From positions 21,827,456 through 21,891,455 of the forward strand of contig OZ024879.1 in NCBI GenBank assembly GCA_964017185.1: a DNA stretch of 64,000 nt, given 5' to 3'. Within the stretch, counting starts at the first letter, position 1. Each line of letters starts with the position of its first letter. The translations under genes and the position numbers were made by a program. Under the pieces are notes generated by a model. That model saw nothing but the letters and a program-made list of their open reading frames with translations, was not told the origin of the DNA and searched no databases. The stretch is from Rugalucina vietnamica (taxonomy: Eukaryota; Mollusca; Bivalvia; Lucinida; Lucinidae). Of the stretch, positions 22,528 through 33,662 are shown piece after piece.

Positions 22528-22785
22528 GATACGGTTTCAGTTTGTCATAGTGGACACGTTTTGGTTTTCCTCGAGGGTTGAGTTGTATCATGGATACGGT
22601 TTCAGTTTGTCATAGTGGACACGTTTTGGTTTTTTTCGAGGGTTGAGTTGTATCAGGGATACGGATTAAGTTTGTCATAGTGGACAAGTTTTGGTTTTCC
22701 TCGAGGGTTGAGTTGTATCAGGGATACGGATTAAGTTTGTCATAGTGGACAAGTTTTGGTTTTCCTCGAGGGTTGAGTTGTAGCT
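22528..22785 (-). repeat. 65-bp tandem repeat made from the Gypsy pol C-terminus
   Basis: 'gatacgg.tt.agtttgtca' starts at 22528, 22593, 22658 and 22723, a strict 65-bp period over about four copies with few differences. Each unit translates on the minus strand to NPRGKPKRVHYDKLKPY. As 65 is not divisible by 3, the copies are out of frame with each other, so the array cannot extend the protein. Confidence 0.9.
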
Positions 22786-22819
22786 GATATAGAACTTCAC
22801 CAAACTTCTGTGTAACTGT

Positions 22820-23070
22820 ACATTATGAAAACTTGCCCATGCAATAAACAGATATTTTTTGAGTTGTAAAAATTGAAAATTTTCAGTAGAAAATTTTTGA
22901 TATTTTTCTTTTTTTTGCTCAAAACATAGATTGTTGGTACACGTTAGAACCGCCTCGCCGAGGTGGTTCTAGCGAGTACTCACAATCTATGTTTTGGAGT
23001 AAAAATATATAAAGGTGGGGTTTAAGGGGGTATCCATTGCACGGGCATGTTTTCCTGATGATATGGACCT
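22820..23070. mobile_element. Hairpin MITE family, copy 1
   Basis: The centre is a 75-bp imperfect palindrome (22921-22995): 'aaaacatagattgttggtac' through 'cctcgccgagg' to the complementary arm. Outer blocks 'aaaacttgcccatgcaataa' and 'aagggggtatccattgcacg' are shared with copies at 38080-38285 and 61648-61930 and partly at 37200-37345. It interrupts the Gypsy relic. Confidence 0.85.
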
Positions 23071-23579
23071 TTCCATTTTCTGGCCAATTTGGGACTATTT
23101 CCCGCTCGTTTCTCTGCGTATGAATATCACACTGCATCGCCTACATTGTGCTCTATGAAATTTGTATTTCTGTCATAATACCTTTTCATGTCGTCGCTTC
23201 AGAGTTTTATGTTTTTGCGTGCTATTTCATGCATGCGTAGCATTTGTTTTTCTGACTTGTACGCATATTCGGATTCGCAAGTGCTTTGTGTCGTTTCAGG
23301 TATGCCTAGAGCTAGATCTATGGGTAATCGAAGCTGACGACCTAACATGAGTGACGCGGGGGTACAACGTGTTGAGTCATGAACAGCTGAATTGTAGGCC
23401 AAGACTAACATCGGTATATATAAGGACCAATCTTTTTGAATCTCACTGACACAGGCAGACAACATTGCTTGCACACTTCGACATGCGCGTTTTATCATTC
23501 TGTCAGATTGGGGTCGACCTAGTGTTGTACGCGTTTTCTTAATACCTAATAGTTTACATACTTCTTGGAACACGGTTCA

Positions 23580-24730
23580 CGTTACTTAAATAGTCAAAAA
23601 GTCACGTGACAATGTGACGTCATCGAACCACAACCTCACGACCTTGGCGATCATGTGACTGAAAGCTAATGCATTTGGATGGAAAAGTCCGAGGTATCCG
23701 AGTTACATATTGCAGTCAAAGGAACACACAGGAATACTTCGATTATGGCCAAAGATCCTGGATGATCGATCGATATATCGGAATAATGCTGGTGAATAGG
23801 GGTTAGGGAATAAGTCAGCTCTGTGTACTGTTCTAAAGTAGATCAGTCACTCTTCAACTAAACTCCCCCATGTATGTTGGCAAAGTGCTTTATAGAACGC
23901 ACATTCCTAAATAAAAATGAATTTGATAAGGGTTCCGTCTTTTCTTCGGGATTTTCAGTGTCAGTGTATGCATGTGCTGGGTGGTTGCGCGAGGGGGAAG
24001 TGGGGCCGGGTGGCTACTAGCCGGGTGTATACGTATCTCTGAAGGCACTTTTTCTAGTTTTCCAGTCTAGAATGTAGCCCCAAATGATTCCAATAAACGT
24101 CCCGACATTACCTTAGCTGTTGACTGGGACGTAAGGCATCAATTCAGATTCAAACAAAATGAACTCCTTCATTTGTTTATTTGACAAAGATCTACAGTTA
24201 AGCAAACAATACCTGTCTTTTTCAATTCTCCATTAATCTCTTTTTCTTATTTCTTCAGCTTTTTCATTAAGGAGTTTATTATAAAGATGTTTGTGGAAGG
24301 CACTCAAGATCTCTGCTCAGCCTTAATCATCATATTTCGGAAAAAGGGGCTCTAAACAACTTATAAAGGTGAAAGGTTCCCAGCAATGTACAACAACAGA
24401 GCATTTATTAATTCCGTGTGACGAGAATATGAAATTTCTTGGTTCTTTTTCATTATGAGATAGAAATTTTTGTTTGTTGAGATTTCGTAGGTGTACTGGG
24501 TTTGATTTCCTCAAATTCATTTGTGTGCTTTCTCTGGAAAGAATGATGTGTTTGTTATTAGTTTGTTTATGTTTTGTTTATCTGGAAACTGAAGTCCTAG
24601 TGTTTATAGCTTTCAATAGTTTTAAACATATTAGTGCCGACTGATGCAATATGTTAACAAAGTATAAAATTCAAAACAAGCCTGTGACTGGTAGCATGAA
24701 AATTCTTAAGAAAATGTAAGAACATGTATG
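23580..24730. other. No gene seen
   Basis: Unique-looking AT-rich sequence. 24115-24165 carries the short interspersed tail 'gctgttgactgggacgtaag'. No supported exon. Confidence 0.4.
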
Positions 24731-24734
24731 GAAT

Positions 24735-24965
24735 TATGGACAATTCGGACCTTGACTAATTCGGCCCTAGTCAATTCGGACCCCGACCACTGGTCAATTC
24801 GGACCCTTTTTATTGGTCAATTCGGACCTCAATTAGAAAAATTCTTTGGTCAATTTGGACCTTTTCTCTTGGTCAATTCGGACCTTTTGTCTTGGTCTAT
24901 TCGGACTTTTTCCTTTGGTCAATTCGGGCCTTTTCCTTTGGTCAATTCGGACCTTTTCATTATGT
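24735..24965 (+). repeat. Short tandem repeat with core 'ggtcaattcggacc'
   Basis: About ten degenerate units, each 'tggtcaattcggacctttt' with spacing between about 16 and 35 bp. The peptides read from it (SIRTF, QFGPF, VNSDL) are the three frames of the same unit and are not a gene. Confidence 0.85.
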
Positions 24966-26215
24966 ATTTTCCATAATGAAAACTGCGTTCAGTTTAAACG
25001 AGCCGTCCAAATATCTAGAATAAGACCTCAATCCATACATTGGCCGTACAATCTGCTGTGGCAAATGACTGACCGGCTGATCACTGGTCAACCGCTCAGA
25101 AGGTCTGAGCGAGCCCAGGAAAAGTCAACCATCCATACTTATAAGCCCTAGTGTTAACTTGAGGGGTTATATTTTCAAACGCATTTTATGTGCCGTGATA
25201 TCGTTATGTCCGAATTGTCTACGTATGACATTATTATTTTTTTTTTTTGATTATGCATACTTTGTATTTGTCAACTAGAAATATTTGAACCGGTCTTCAG
25301 TGTTTCTAACTGCAGATCTACAAGTCGTCCGCCGCCTCCGAGCCGGTTACCATTCTCTCCAGCTTTGTCCGATGATATTAAATGTGTTGTGGCATAACGA
25401 TATTTCATTTTTGATGATGTCCCTTCCTTATCTTTGAACAAAATTTAATGAACAATATGTTTCACCTTAGCCTGTCCCTCACATTCGTCAACATGAAATT
25501 TTGTGTGAAAAACTTCATTATTTGAATGCATATACCATAGTTTGTTTACGGTGTCCATGCTAGTAGAAATGTTATATTATTAACAAAATTCTCAATTTTC
25601 AGTCCTTTTACCCTATTAGGCAACTTTTGGGGTCAAACTTAATGTAAGATAAATTTTAACCACAGAAACTACAAAATGGACATTTTTAACAATTCTGATC
25701 ACTTTACAGACACTTAACACATAATATGAAATGCTTTATGTAATTTATATGCTTCATATTTTGGTTCAGTTTAGTCTTGATTACCCCTACCCCATATCAA
25801 AACACCCACTGATTTTCTGTTCGTAAATCATGTATTTTGATCTCATGAAAATTAATATGTTCTATCTTAAGTATTATGTTCATGGTAATGTTAAGGACAG
25901 TGACTATCACTTAAAATTATTTTATGTTCCCTGGTTTTTATTGTGGGTGTTTTAATTATGTTTAATATACCACCCCCTTTTTACACAATGTCTCATAGAG
26001 AATGCGGCAAGCTGTGGCATCCTGGCTTTGAAAATATAATTTACACCAGTCATAACAGAAGTTGTAGAAGCTCTATTATACTGTGCAAACCGACATTAAA
26101 AAGGGGTTTAAGTGTGTAGATTTTTGAGATTGTGTGATAATTTTTTGTGAAGTTATGAGGAATACTGCAATGTCTTCAAACATATAAGAAAGCTTTTCTT
26201 ACTTAACTGAAAAAG
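24966..26215. other. No gene seen; possible intron ahead of the exon at 26220
   Basis: 25060-25200 carries the dispersed motif 'actggtcaaccgctcaga'. The rest is AT-rich. The purine-rich end (26205-26240) leads into the recombinase-like coding segment. Confidence 0.4.
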
Positions 26216-26219
26216 AAAA

Positions 26220-26528
26220 GGAAAGAGAGAAAGAAAGGTTCCTGTGATCTTGACTGATAAGATGAAAAGCAATATTGAGAAACTTATTGAATTGAGAGCC
26301 AATGAGAGTATCCAAAACAGTGACAGCTTATTTGCCAGACCAGGCTCTGCGAGATTTCCTTTCAGAGGAGTTGACGCTTTGAAAAATGCAGTAAACCCGA
26401 GTTAATTACATCAACATCTCTACGAAAGCAGTTAGCCACGATGTCGCAAGCTTTAAGTCTGGATGAATCATCTCAAGACTTATTGGCAACATTCCAAGGA
26501 CATGATATCAGAGTACACCGTCAGTTTT
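26220..26528 (+). pseudogene. Tyrosine-recombinase-like exon, left half (split by LINE)
   Basis: The plus-strand frame reads GKRERKVPVILTDKMKSNIE, then SLFARPGSARFPFRGVDALK, and after a one-base frameshift near 26399 it reads TSTSLRKQLATMSQAL and GHDIRVHRQF. The exon resumes at 33663 beyond the LINE with YRLPNETLQVAKITRLL. The order Arg-containing helix, GH, then YR resembles the catalytic half of tyrosine recombinases (phage-integrase fold), as in Cryptons. I also recall uncharacterised bivalve and coral proteins with this pattern. A TGA sits a few codons upstream, so the exact 5' edge is uncertain. The frameshift plus the LINE make it a pseudogene. Confidence 0.65.
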
Positions 26529-26769
26529 GTTTGTTTGTTTGTTGTTTAACGACGCATCAACCCTGATGGGTCATTAGCGTCTAACAAGGTAAAACGTTAA
26601 AATATATTGAACTCGTTTTAAAAAGTAACACTAAGTAAGATATAAATGTCGTTGTAAAGAAACGATATATGAAATAATAAGATTGGTGATTTAAAAATTA
26701 TATTTTATAAAACAAATCGACTTGTCTAAGAAATGATAAAATCTTTCCAACGGGTACATCTTTGAACAA

Positions 26770-27705
26770 TTATTTCAAGTTATTAGCTTGAAAACAAGAA
26801 ATTCGCTCTGCTGCAAAGTCAGTGCATTCTAAAAGAAAGTGTTTAACTGTGAATGGTGTATCACAGCCAATGCATTTAGGTTCATCTTCTCGCTTTAATA
26901 AGTGGGAATGTGTTATTCTTGTATGACCAATTCGGAGACGAGCAAGAACGATTTCTTCTCGTCTCGAAAGTTTATGAATTGCTTTTGGTCGTTTAACGAT
27001 CGGTTCGACTTCCCTCAATTTATCAAACTTCGCTCCGTTCCACATTGTTTGCCATTTGTCAGAGATGTAATCGTTAATAAAAGGTTTAAAATTGACATAA
27101 GGAATTTTAAAAACGGTTTCTTCTAGATTTAACGATTCTTTAGCGTTCTTATCAACTTTCTCATTTCCATATATACCTATATGACTGGGAACCCAGCAAT
27201 AGATAATTGTTTTCAATTCCGAGATGGTATGATGTTTTATTAATAGTTTTTGTATTTGAGGGTTTGTGGATGATGTATGGTTTAAGGCCTGTAGAACTGA
27301 CATAGAGTCAGAAAAAATAATAAATTTGTCCTTTAAGTTACTTTCATTTATGAAGTCTAAAGCTAAGTCTATAGCTTTAGCTTCCGCTGTGAAAATTGAA
27401 GAGCCATCAGGTAAACGTAATGTTTTGCAATTGCCGTTTGTAAAAGTAGCACAACCAACTTTGTTTTCTTCTTTTGAACCATCAGTATAAATACATTGAT
27501 AGTCAATAAATTGAGATTGTAGTTGATGAAAACTTTCTTTTAGAAGGTGTGGATTTGAGTCGGATTTTTTCCCTGTATGTAGAGTCAAATTAACTTCTGG
27601 TTTTCTAATGCACCATGATGGTATTTCGGAAACAAAATGTTCTTCTATTTTATCTTTTTGGATGTTTGCTGATTCTAAAAGTGGTGCAACTCGTAAACCA
27701 AAGGT
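26770..27705 (-). pseudogene. LINE ORF2, RNase H and C-terminal zinc segment
   Basis: The RNase H motifs are in order: IYTDGSKEENKVGC (first Asp), SSIFTAEAKAIDLAL (Glu), FIIFSDSMSVLQAL (second Asp) and WVPSHIGIYGNEKVDKNA (His and last Asp). After that comes RLRIGHTRITHSHLLKRED and CIGCDTPFTVKHFLLEC, the conserved Cys/His tail of this LINE group. The frame ends at TAA after ANNLK, where the second copy at 20735 reads GAA and continues for about 25 more residues, so this is a nonsense mutation. The N-terminal side is cut by the inserted retroelement. Confidence 0.9.
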
Positions 27706-29134
27706 ACAAGTAGGCAAAGATCAGGAAAAGGCGCAATCAGAAAAAGATTCCCACTCAAAAAACCGAGGTGGGAAAAAACCAAACTAACAATCAGGTACTT
27801 ATACCATGAAACAATCGTAAGCCGAATGGGCAGCTATTTTCCCAATAGGTGGCCACTCAGTTACCTTAACTTAACTAAAAATATGAAAACATACATAAGG
27901 CGCCAACAGCACAAAAATTTTTTTAAACACCAAGACATAAAACAAAAAGAACCACCACAGAAGTATCGACTTGGAACGATCAGTAACACAAAGTTACTGG
28001 CGGGCTTAAACCGGTTTTACATGGCCATAACCTCACCCTCAGCTTCCGCAGTGGTTCATAACATTTAGTTAGTTATTCGGTCCTCGTGGTGAATCTCTAA
28101 CTAGTCAATGAATCATCAAGAACAAACAAATAAATCATGATAAACATCCTGATGAATCAAAAACCAGGACTCACAGACTGAGTAAGCTGCCCGACGATGG
28201 AGATCCCTGGGCGCCGAATAACCTACTAACTCCGGAGCAAAAGAAAAACACCAGTTGGACCCCGGTGGGCCAAGCAACAGACATGAAGCTCCGGCCCCAA
28301 CCAACTAAAATGAATAGCTTTATGTCGGGGCCATCATAGAGTCTGACGCCCGACCCACCGGCGTGCAATTAAAGAAGGCAGCATAGTTATCAACCATGAT
28401 TGGGTTAAAAACTAAGCATGCAGACTGTCGCATAACATTCAAGTTATAACCTATACGTTTGTAACGTGTTATGATTTTTTTGAACTGAAAAGAAAAATCA
28501 TTAATTCCTTTAAGTTTCTTAAATTTGTAAACCAAGTCACCATAAAATTCAGGTTCCGAAAGGCCCTCACTTAAAAGCGTCTTTAACCCAACATTATATT
28601 TGGAAATCAATTCATAGTGTCTACGATAAAATTTAGAAAATGTTTTTCGAAGTTTATGATACCGATAGCCCTGTTGGAGAAGTTTTGCCGTTAAACATTT
28701 ATTTCGAGCGTTGAAGTCTGTAACATGATTGCAGACTCTAGCAAACCTAATAAGTTGCGAAATGTATACACCATAAGAAGCACGACGAGGAACGTCACCA
28801 TCCAAAAAAGGAAAAATTACTATATCAAAATCAAAGTCATCGCGCTTATCATAAATTTTAGAAGAAACAAATCCATTTGCAACAGAAAGATGTAGATCTA
28901 AAAAGGGGGCTTCAGTATCTGAGATATTGGCTTTGTTCAACTGAAGTTCAGGTGGATAAATTTGATTGACCATACCTTCAAAATAAGGGTTGTCAATGTT
29001 CAATAGGTCATCGAGGTACCTAGATGTGGAATTAAAAGCCTCGATAACATCAGCTTGATTATCATGGTTAAGAGAATCCATGAAATCTCTTTCGTAGCAG
29101 TATAAAAATAAATCAGCTACGAGAGGACCGGATA
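27706..29134 (-). mobile_element. Second retroelement inserted in the LINE (5'-truncated RT with YLDD)
   Basis: Minus-strand 28320 to about 29134 encodes GPLVADLFLYCYERDFM, then TSRYLDDLLNI (catalytic YLDD), FLDLHLSVANGFVSSKIYDK, YGVYISQLIRFARVC and KYNVGLKTLL, ending AFFNCTPVGRASDS. This is an RT palm/thumb unlike the host LINE; I recall the same domain as a frequent single RT ORF in bivalves. Its affiliation (Penelope-like or other) is uncertain, and no endonuclease domain is visible. 27706-28319 is its 3' UTR, also present at 7310-8750. The flanks are inverted 13-mers (27693-27705, 29135-29147). Confidence 0.8.
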
Positions 29135-29397
29135 ACCTTTGGTTTACTTTCATAAAGCTGTACGACTTCTTCAGAAATATATGGCGGAAAAGACACCTTA
29201 TGAACAGGATTTGATGGATTAGCCGCAATTCTAATGGCGTACTGTAGGGCAAGTTTCTCTCGTCGTAAATATAGAGATGGCTCTTCAGCCTCAACATAGA
29301 GGCTTTGTACAGGTGATGTTCGAAATGCACCCAGAGCTAATCTTAGGCCTTGATGGTGTACTGTGTCAAGAGAACTGATATATGATGGTCTTGCCGA

Positions 29398-30535
29398 TCA
29401 ATATACGATGGATCCATAATCTAATTTTGAACGAATGAGGGAACGGTATAGCTGGAGAAGGACAGTGCGATCAGCACCCCAGTCTGTGTGTGATAATACT
29501 TTCAGTAAGTTTAATGCTTTTAGGCACTTGGCCTTTAAGTACTTGATATGTGGTATGAAAGAAAGTTTACGATCAAAAAGAACTCCAAGAAATTTAAAAT
29601 CTTCAACTACTGGAATAAGAGACCCATATAAATAAAGTTCAGGATCGTTGTGTACTTTCCGTAATTGACAGAAATGAACACATTGTGTTTTCGACTTGGA
29701 AAATGTGAAACCATTATGTGAGGCCCAGTTTTCTATTCTGTTAATGCACTGCTGTAAGTGCCTTTCGATAGTTCTCATACTTTTTGACCTGTAACACATA
29801 CAGAAATCATATAGGGATCCATCTGTTTTAGGATCCAGGCAGTTCATTATGCTGTTTATCTTAATATTGAACAATGTTGTAGACAAGATGCTCCCTTGTG
29901 GGACACCCTGTGCTTGATCAAACTTTTCGGATAAAGTAGATCCAACACGAACCTGGATCCAGCGATCCGCTAGGAAATTTTCAATAAATGTAGCTAATCT
30001 GCCTCGTATTCCGAGATCATGTAGATCTCGCATAATACCATGTCTCCAGGTGGTATCATAAGCTTTTTCCAAGTCAAAAAACACAGCAACAACATGTTCC
30101 TTTGCAACAAAGGCATCTCGAATAAAAGTTTCCAGTCTTACTAAATTATCGTTGGTACTTCGTTCAGAACGGAAGCCCGACTGAACAGGAGATATTAGGT
30201 TATTACTTTCTAAGTACCAAACAAGTCTTACATTTATCATTCTCTCCAAGGTTTTGCAAAGACAGCTTGTAAGTGCTATCGGTCTATAGCTGTTAGGTTC
30301 TGCGTGGTCTTTTCCAGGTTTAGGAATTGGTATTATAGTGGCTAGTTCCCAGCTTTCGGGAAACTTACCAGTTTCCCACATATCATTAAAGATATCTAAT
30401 AGAGCTTGAAGTGATTTTGGTGGAAGATGTTTTAGCATTTGATAATGAACTTCGTCGGGACCTGTTGCTGTATCATGGGCTTTACTGATGGCGTCTTTAA
30501 GTTCATCTAAATTAAAAGGAGTATTATATTCTTCA
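29398..30535 (-). pseudogene. LINE ORF2 reverse transcriptase domain, active site damaged
   Basis: RT blocks in order: WELATIIPIPKPGKDH, NSYRPIALTSCLCKTLERM, AVFFDLEKAYDTTWR (first catalytic Asp), QGVPQGSILSTTLFNI, then SLYDFCMCYRSK where a Y/F-x-D-D box is expected, FKFLGVLFDRKLSF and LDYGSIVY. The box SLYDF is short by two residues, consistent with a 6-bp in-frame deletion near 29805 that removes one catalytic Asp. A TGA follows GSIVY; the same frame continues as SARPSYISSLD to about 29148, where the second retroelement is inserted. Confidence 0.9.
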
Positions 30536-31726
30536 TTATTTGAGGACTTCTGCTATATCTTGTTTTGTGGAAGCCGTTTCGTTCGCATTGTTGAAATTGT
30601 AATTAAGATGGTGATAAGTAGCAGATTTAGATTTACCGGATATATTTCGGCATATGTCCCAAACTTTTTTAGTCGGTGTTTTATAATTCAAATTAGATAC
30701 ATATGTTCTCCATGATTTGCGTTTTGCAGACTTTATAGTCCGACGGGCTTTAGCTCTAGAATTCCTATAAGTATTTAAATTTTCATGCGTTGGGAACTTA
30801 CAGAACTTCGACAAAGTGTCTTTTCGTTGTTTGATAGCTTCTTTACAATCGTCGTTATACCATGAGTTACTTTTCTTTGGATTCGTCGAGGTTTTTGGGA
30901 TACATTTCTCAGATATAGTTATAAGAGAAGAGGTGAAGTCAGTGATAGGATCAGAAGAATCAGAGAGAAAAGTATCAGGTAGGGACTCATTACATAACGT
31001 ATGAAATAAATCCCAATCTGCTTTATGTAATTTCCATTTAGGATTATGATCTTCATCATGAGCCTGAACGCTCTCAATCAAAATAGGAAAGTGGTCAGAT
31101 CCATGTTGATCTTCAAAAACAGACCATTCATAGTCTAAATAAAGAGAGGGGTGACAAAGTGAAAGATCAAGAGAAGATAATGTGCCTTTACCGGCATCAA
31201 GATAAGTGTTAGATTTATCATTCATCAGACAAATGTCGTTATTCGTGATGAAATCTTCTATTAATTCTCCTCTGGGGTCATTGTCATTACTACCCCAAAG
31301 CACACTGTGGCCATTGAAGTCACCTACTAACATATAGGGTGAGGGAAGTTGTTGAAGTAAAGAAGTTAGTTGTTCAGATCTTAAAGAATATGAGGGAGGA
31401 ATATAGATAGAGCAGAAAGAAATCTCTTTCTCAAGTGTAACAGAAACAGCGACCGCTTGTAGATCTGTTTTAAGTTTAATTTGGCGTTGTGGTAAAGATG
31501 AATGGACTAGTAAAGAGCTTCCACCAGAAGCTCTGAGACAATCCGTATGTATGTGATTATAAACATTAAAGCCTTTGAATGTAAACTTATCATCTGGCTT
31601 AAGGTAAGTTTCTTGGAGACAGAAAACAGAAGGTCTGAGTAATGTTAAAAATAAAAGCAATTCTTCAAAGCGTGGTTTTATTCCTCGACAGTTCCACTGT
31701 ATTATCTTATATTTACTACAACCCAT
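30536..31726 (-). pseudogene. LINE ORF2 N-terminal apurinic endonuclease domain
   Basis: Starts MGCSKYKIIQWNCRGIKP. Diagnostic APE motifs: VFCLQETYL (catalytic Glu), MLVGDFNGHSVLWG (Asp and Asn), GTLSSLDLSLCHPS and HGSDHFPILI (catalytic His). All key residues are present, so the endonuclease itself looks intact. The frame ends at TAA after IAEVLK; the RT frame resumes one base off (NNEEYNTPFNLDELKDAI), and the linker seems shorter than usual for the family, so deletion plus frameshift separates EN from RT. Confidence 0.92.
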
Positions 31727-31791
31727 TAATGTATTTGGAGAGTTAATTAGCTACTTGACCTTTAATTAAAAAGGTAACTGACTGGAAACTT

Positions 31792-33012
31792 CTACTTTGG
31801 AGCTTTGATAGGTGACCTTGGAGGACCGCGAGCGCCATGGCGCTGCACTACCTCTTCCATATCCATGGATTCGTCATCCATCAACGCTCCAAACTTGTTG
31901 TGTTCTTTATTAGGATCATCTGATCCTTTTGCTATCCTACTGGATGCAATCTGCTGTGCTTTTAACAATTTAGCATTTTGTAGCAATTGTTTTTGTCTAT
32001 GTTTGACGTTGTTGGTGTCTGTGTTTGTGACGTTGCTGCTGGAGAACTAGCGCTAGGTTTTGGTTTACGAGCGGTGATTACATTTGAGCTTTCTGTGATT
32101 TTAAAGTCGTTTTCATGAAATTGTGTTGATGTTGTTTTAGTTTCAGGTTTAGCTGCAAGAGATTTTACAACTGTTGAAAAATTAAATTCTGGCTTTTGTT
32201 CATGTAGTTTCCGTGCTTCAAGGTATGTTAAATTCTTGGTGACTTTCAATTTCATGATGGCTTTTTCTTGTTTCCAAATTTCACATTCATTTGATCTTGG
32301 TGAATGTGCACCTCCACAGTTGACACACTTAACTGGCTTCTTACAATGATTAACGTGATGGTCATGACCTCCTGTTCCGCATCTTTCACACACTGATCCG
32401 ATGTCAACTGGACACTTGTCTTCGTGATGTCCAAACTTCTGACAGTTGAAGCATCGGAGAGGGTTTGGCACATAAAGTTCTACGTCAATGATTTGATAGA
32501 ATATCTTGAGTGTTTTGGGCGGAACGACACTGTCAAAAGTGAGTAGTAATGTATTAGTGTTGACGTAATCATTGCCCTTTTTTCACCTGGAATCTTTTCA
32601 CATGTGCAACACCTTGATTTTCTAAGTATTCTTTGATGTTCTCAGCTGTTTCGTCTTTAAGGTTTCTGTCACGAATAATTCCCTTTGAAGAATTCAAACT
32701 TTTGTGTACTGAAACTTCCACTGGTAAATTGAAAAACTGTGTCATTTTTAAAAGATTGTCTGTTTGGGCTTTCCGAGTGGTTTCAACTAAGAGCGTTTTA
32801 TTTTTCAACTTCTTGACTGATTTGGGTGTTCCGATTGATGATTGTATTTGCTTTTCTATTACGAATGGTGACAATGATGTGATAGGTTTTTCTTTATTTT
32901 TTGACTCAATAACAATGAATTTGGGGAAATTGTCAACAGTTCTGAACAGCGTAGCAGCGTCGATATCGTCGTCGGAATCCGGTCTAAGTCGTTTGAGATT
33001 TGAGGAAGCCAT
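31792..33012 (-). pseudogene. LINE ORF1 (gag-like, three zinc knuckles), frameshifted
   Basis: Starts MASSNLKRLRPDSDDDIDAA. The N-terminal part (32569-33012) ends in an A6G3 run, where one extra base shifts the frame. The next frame (about 31962-32568) holds CFNCQKFGHHEDKC, CERCGTGGHDHHVNHC and CVNCGGAHSPRSNEC, i.e. three CCHC-type knuckles. A second shift near 31970-31990 moves to the C-terminal frame (LLKAQQIASSRIAKGSDD...), ending at 31792. Such ORF1 proteins bind element RNA. ORF2 follows 65 bp downstream. Confidence 0.88.
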
Positions 33013-33662
33013 ATTTTCAGTTTTAAGTCTCGACGGCTATGCGCTTCACCCTCCTTGGAGCCCTACAAGGGGACGCTATACGGAAACGGCTCTCCAGTTT
33101 CCAGCGCCAAAGCTACATACCCGTCATACTCGCCGTGCAAGATTCCAAAGTACTTCAGACTACCCAAGCTTTAACAACAACTGAATATTAAGTCAGATGA
33201 CTAATAAAGAAAACCGAAATAACATTCAGACGTTGTACCCACCCTGCCTCTCAACCTAGACCCAAGTAACCCAGAAATACCGAAAAACAAGCCCGTCGAT
33301 TGACCCTTAAACCACCGCCTTCTGAGATATAGGGAAAAGGATGATTAAATGAAGAAATTTGAAACACGGTTGCGTATCATTCGATACTGAGAAAGTTAGA
33401 AGGAAGAAGAGATCTCAGGGCAAGGCATGGCAGCCGATTGACCGTGTCGAGCCTCCACGGCCTCCCGTTTACACCGAATCCGAGGCCAAAGAGGCGTGTT
33501 GAGACAGGGGAAGATCTCTGGCCTGTCCCTCAACCTCCAAGACCCTCTTCTCCGGCTTACGGGTATCCACCCACGGCAAACAGGTGGCACCTCTTTTGAC
33601 CGGGTTTTACGGTTCCGCATGAGGGAGCGACCGGCCTATTCTAATCCGGGTCCGGTACGGGC

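Larger units (their letters stand above)
22480..23576 (-). pseudogene. Relic of Gypsy-type LTR retrotransposon pol (integrase end)
   Basis: Minus-strand 23199-23576 encodes an integrase core fragment: FQEVCKLLGIKKTRTT, RPQSDRMIKRACRS, then MLVLAYNSAVHDSTRCTPA and LMLGRQLRLPIDL. In Gypsy integrases the segment after RPQSDG normally holds the third catalytic residue, Glu; here that position reads Lys. The frame ends at a TGA, and a hairpin MITE lies at about 22820-23070. The pol C-terminal motif (PRGKPKRVHYDKLKPY) follows at 22528-22785, and WF-containing tail codons at about 22490. The upstream part is missing beyond 23577. Clearly inactive. Confidence 0.85.
26529..33662 (-). mobile_element. 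Nearly full-length APE/RT/RNase H LINE (I/Nimb-like), defective
   Basis: Flanked by a 13-bp duplication 'caccgtcagtttt' (26516-26528 and 33663-33675). Minus-strand order: GC-richer 5' UTR (about 33020-33662), ORF1 with zinc knuckles, ORF2 with AP endonuclease, reverse transcriptase, RNase H and a C-terminal CCHC-like motif, then a 3' UTR with an (AAAC)n tail at 26529. This order, with RNase H, fits the I-superfamily (I/Nimb/Ingi-type) non-LTR elements. Lesions include frameshifts in ORF1, a frameshift between EN and RT, a damaged RT active site, nonsense codons and a 1.4-kb insertion (27706-29134). Confidence 0.92.
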
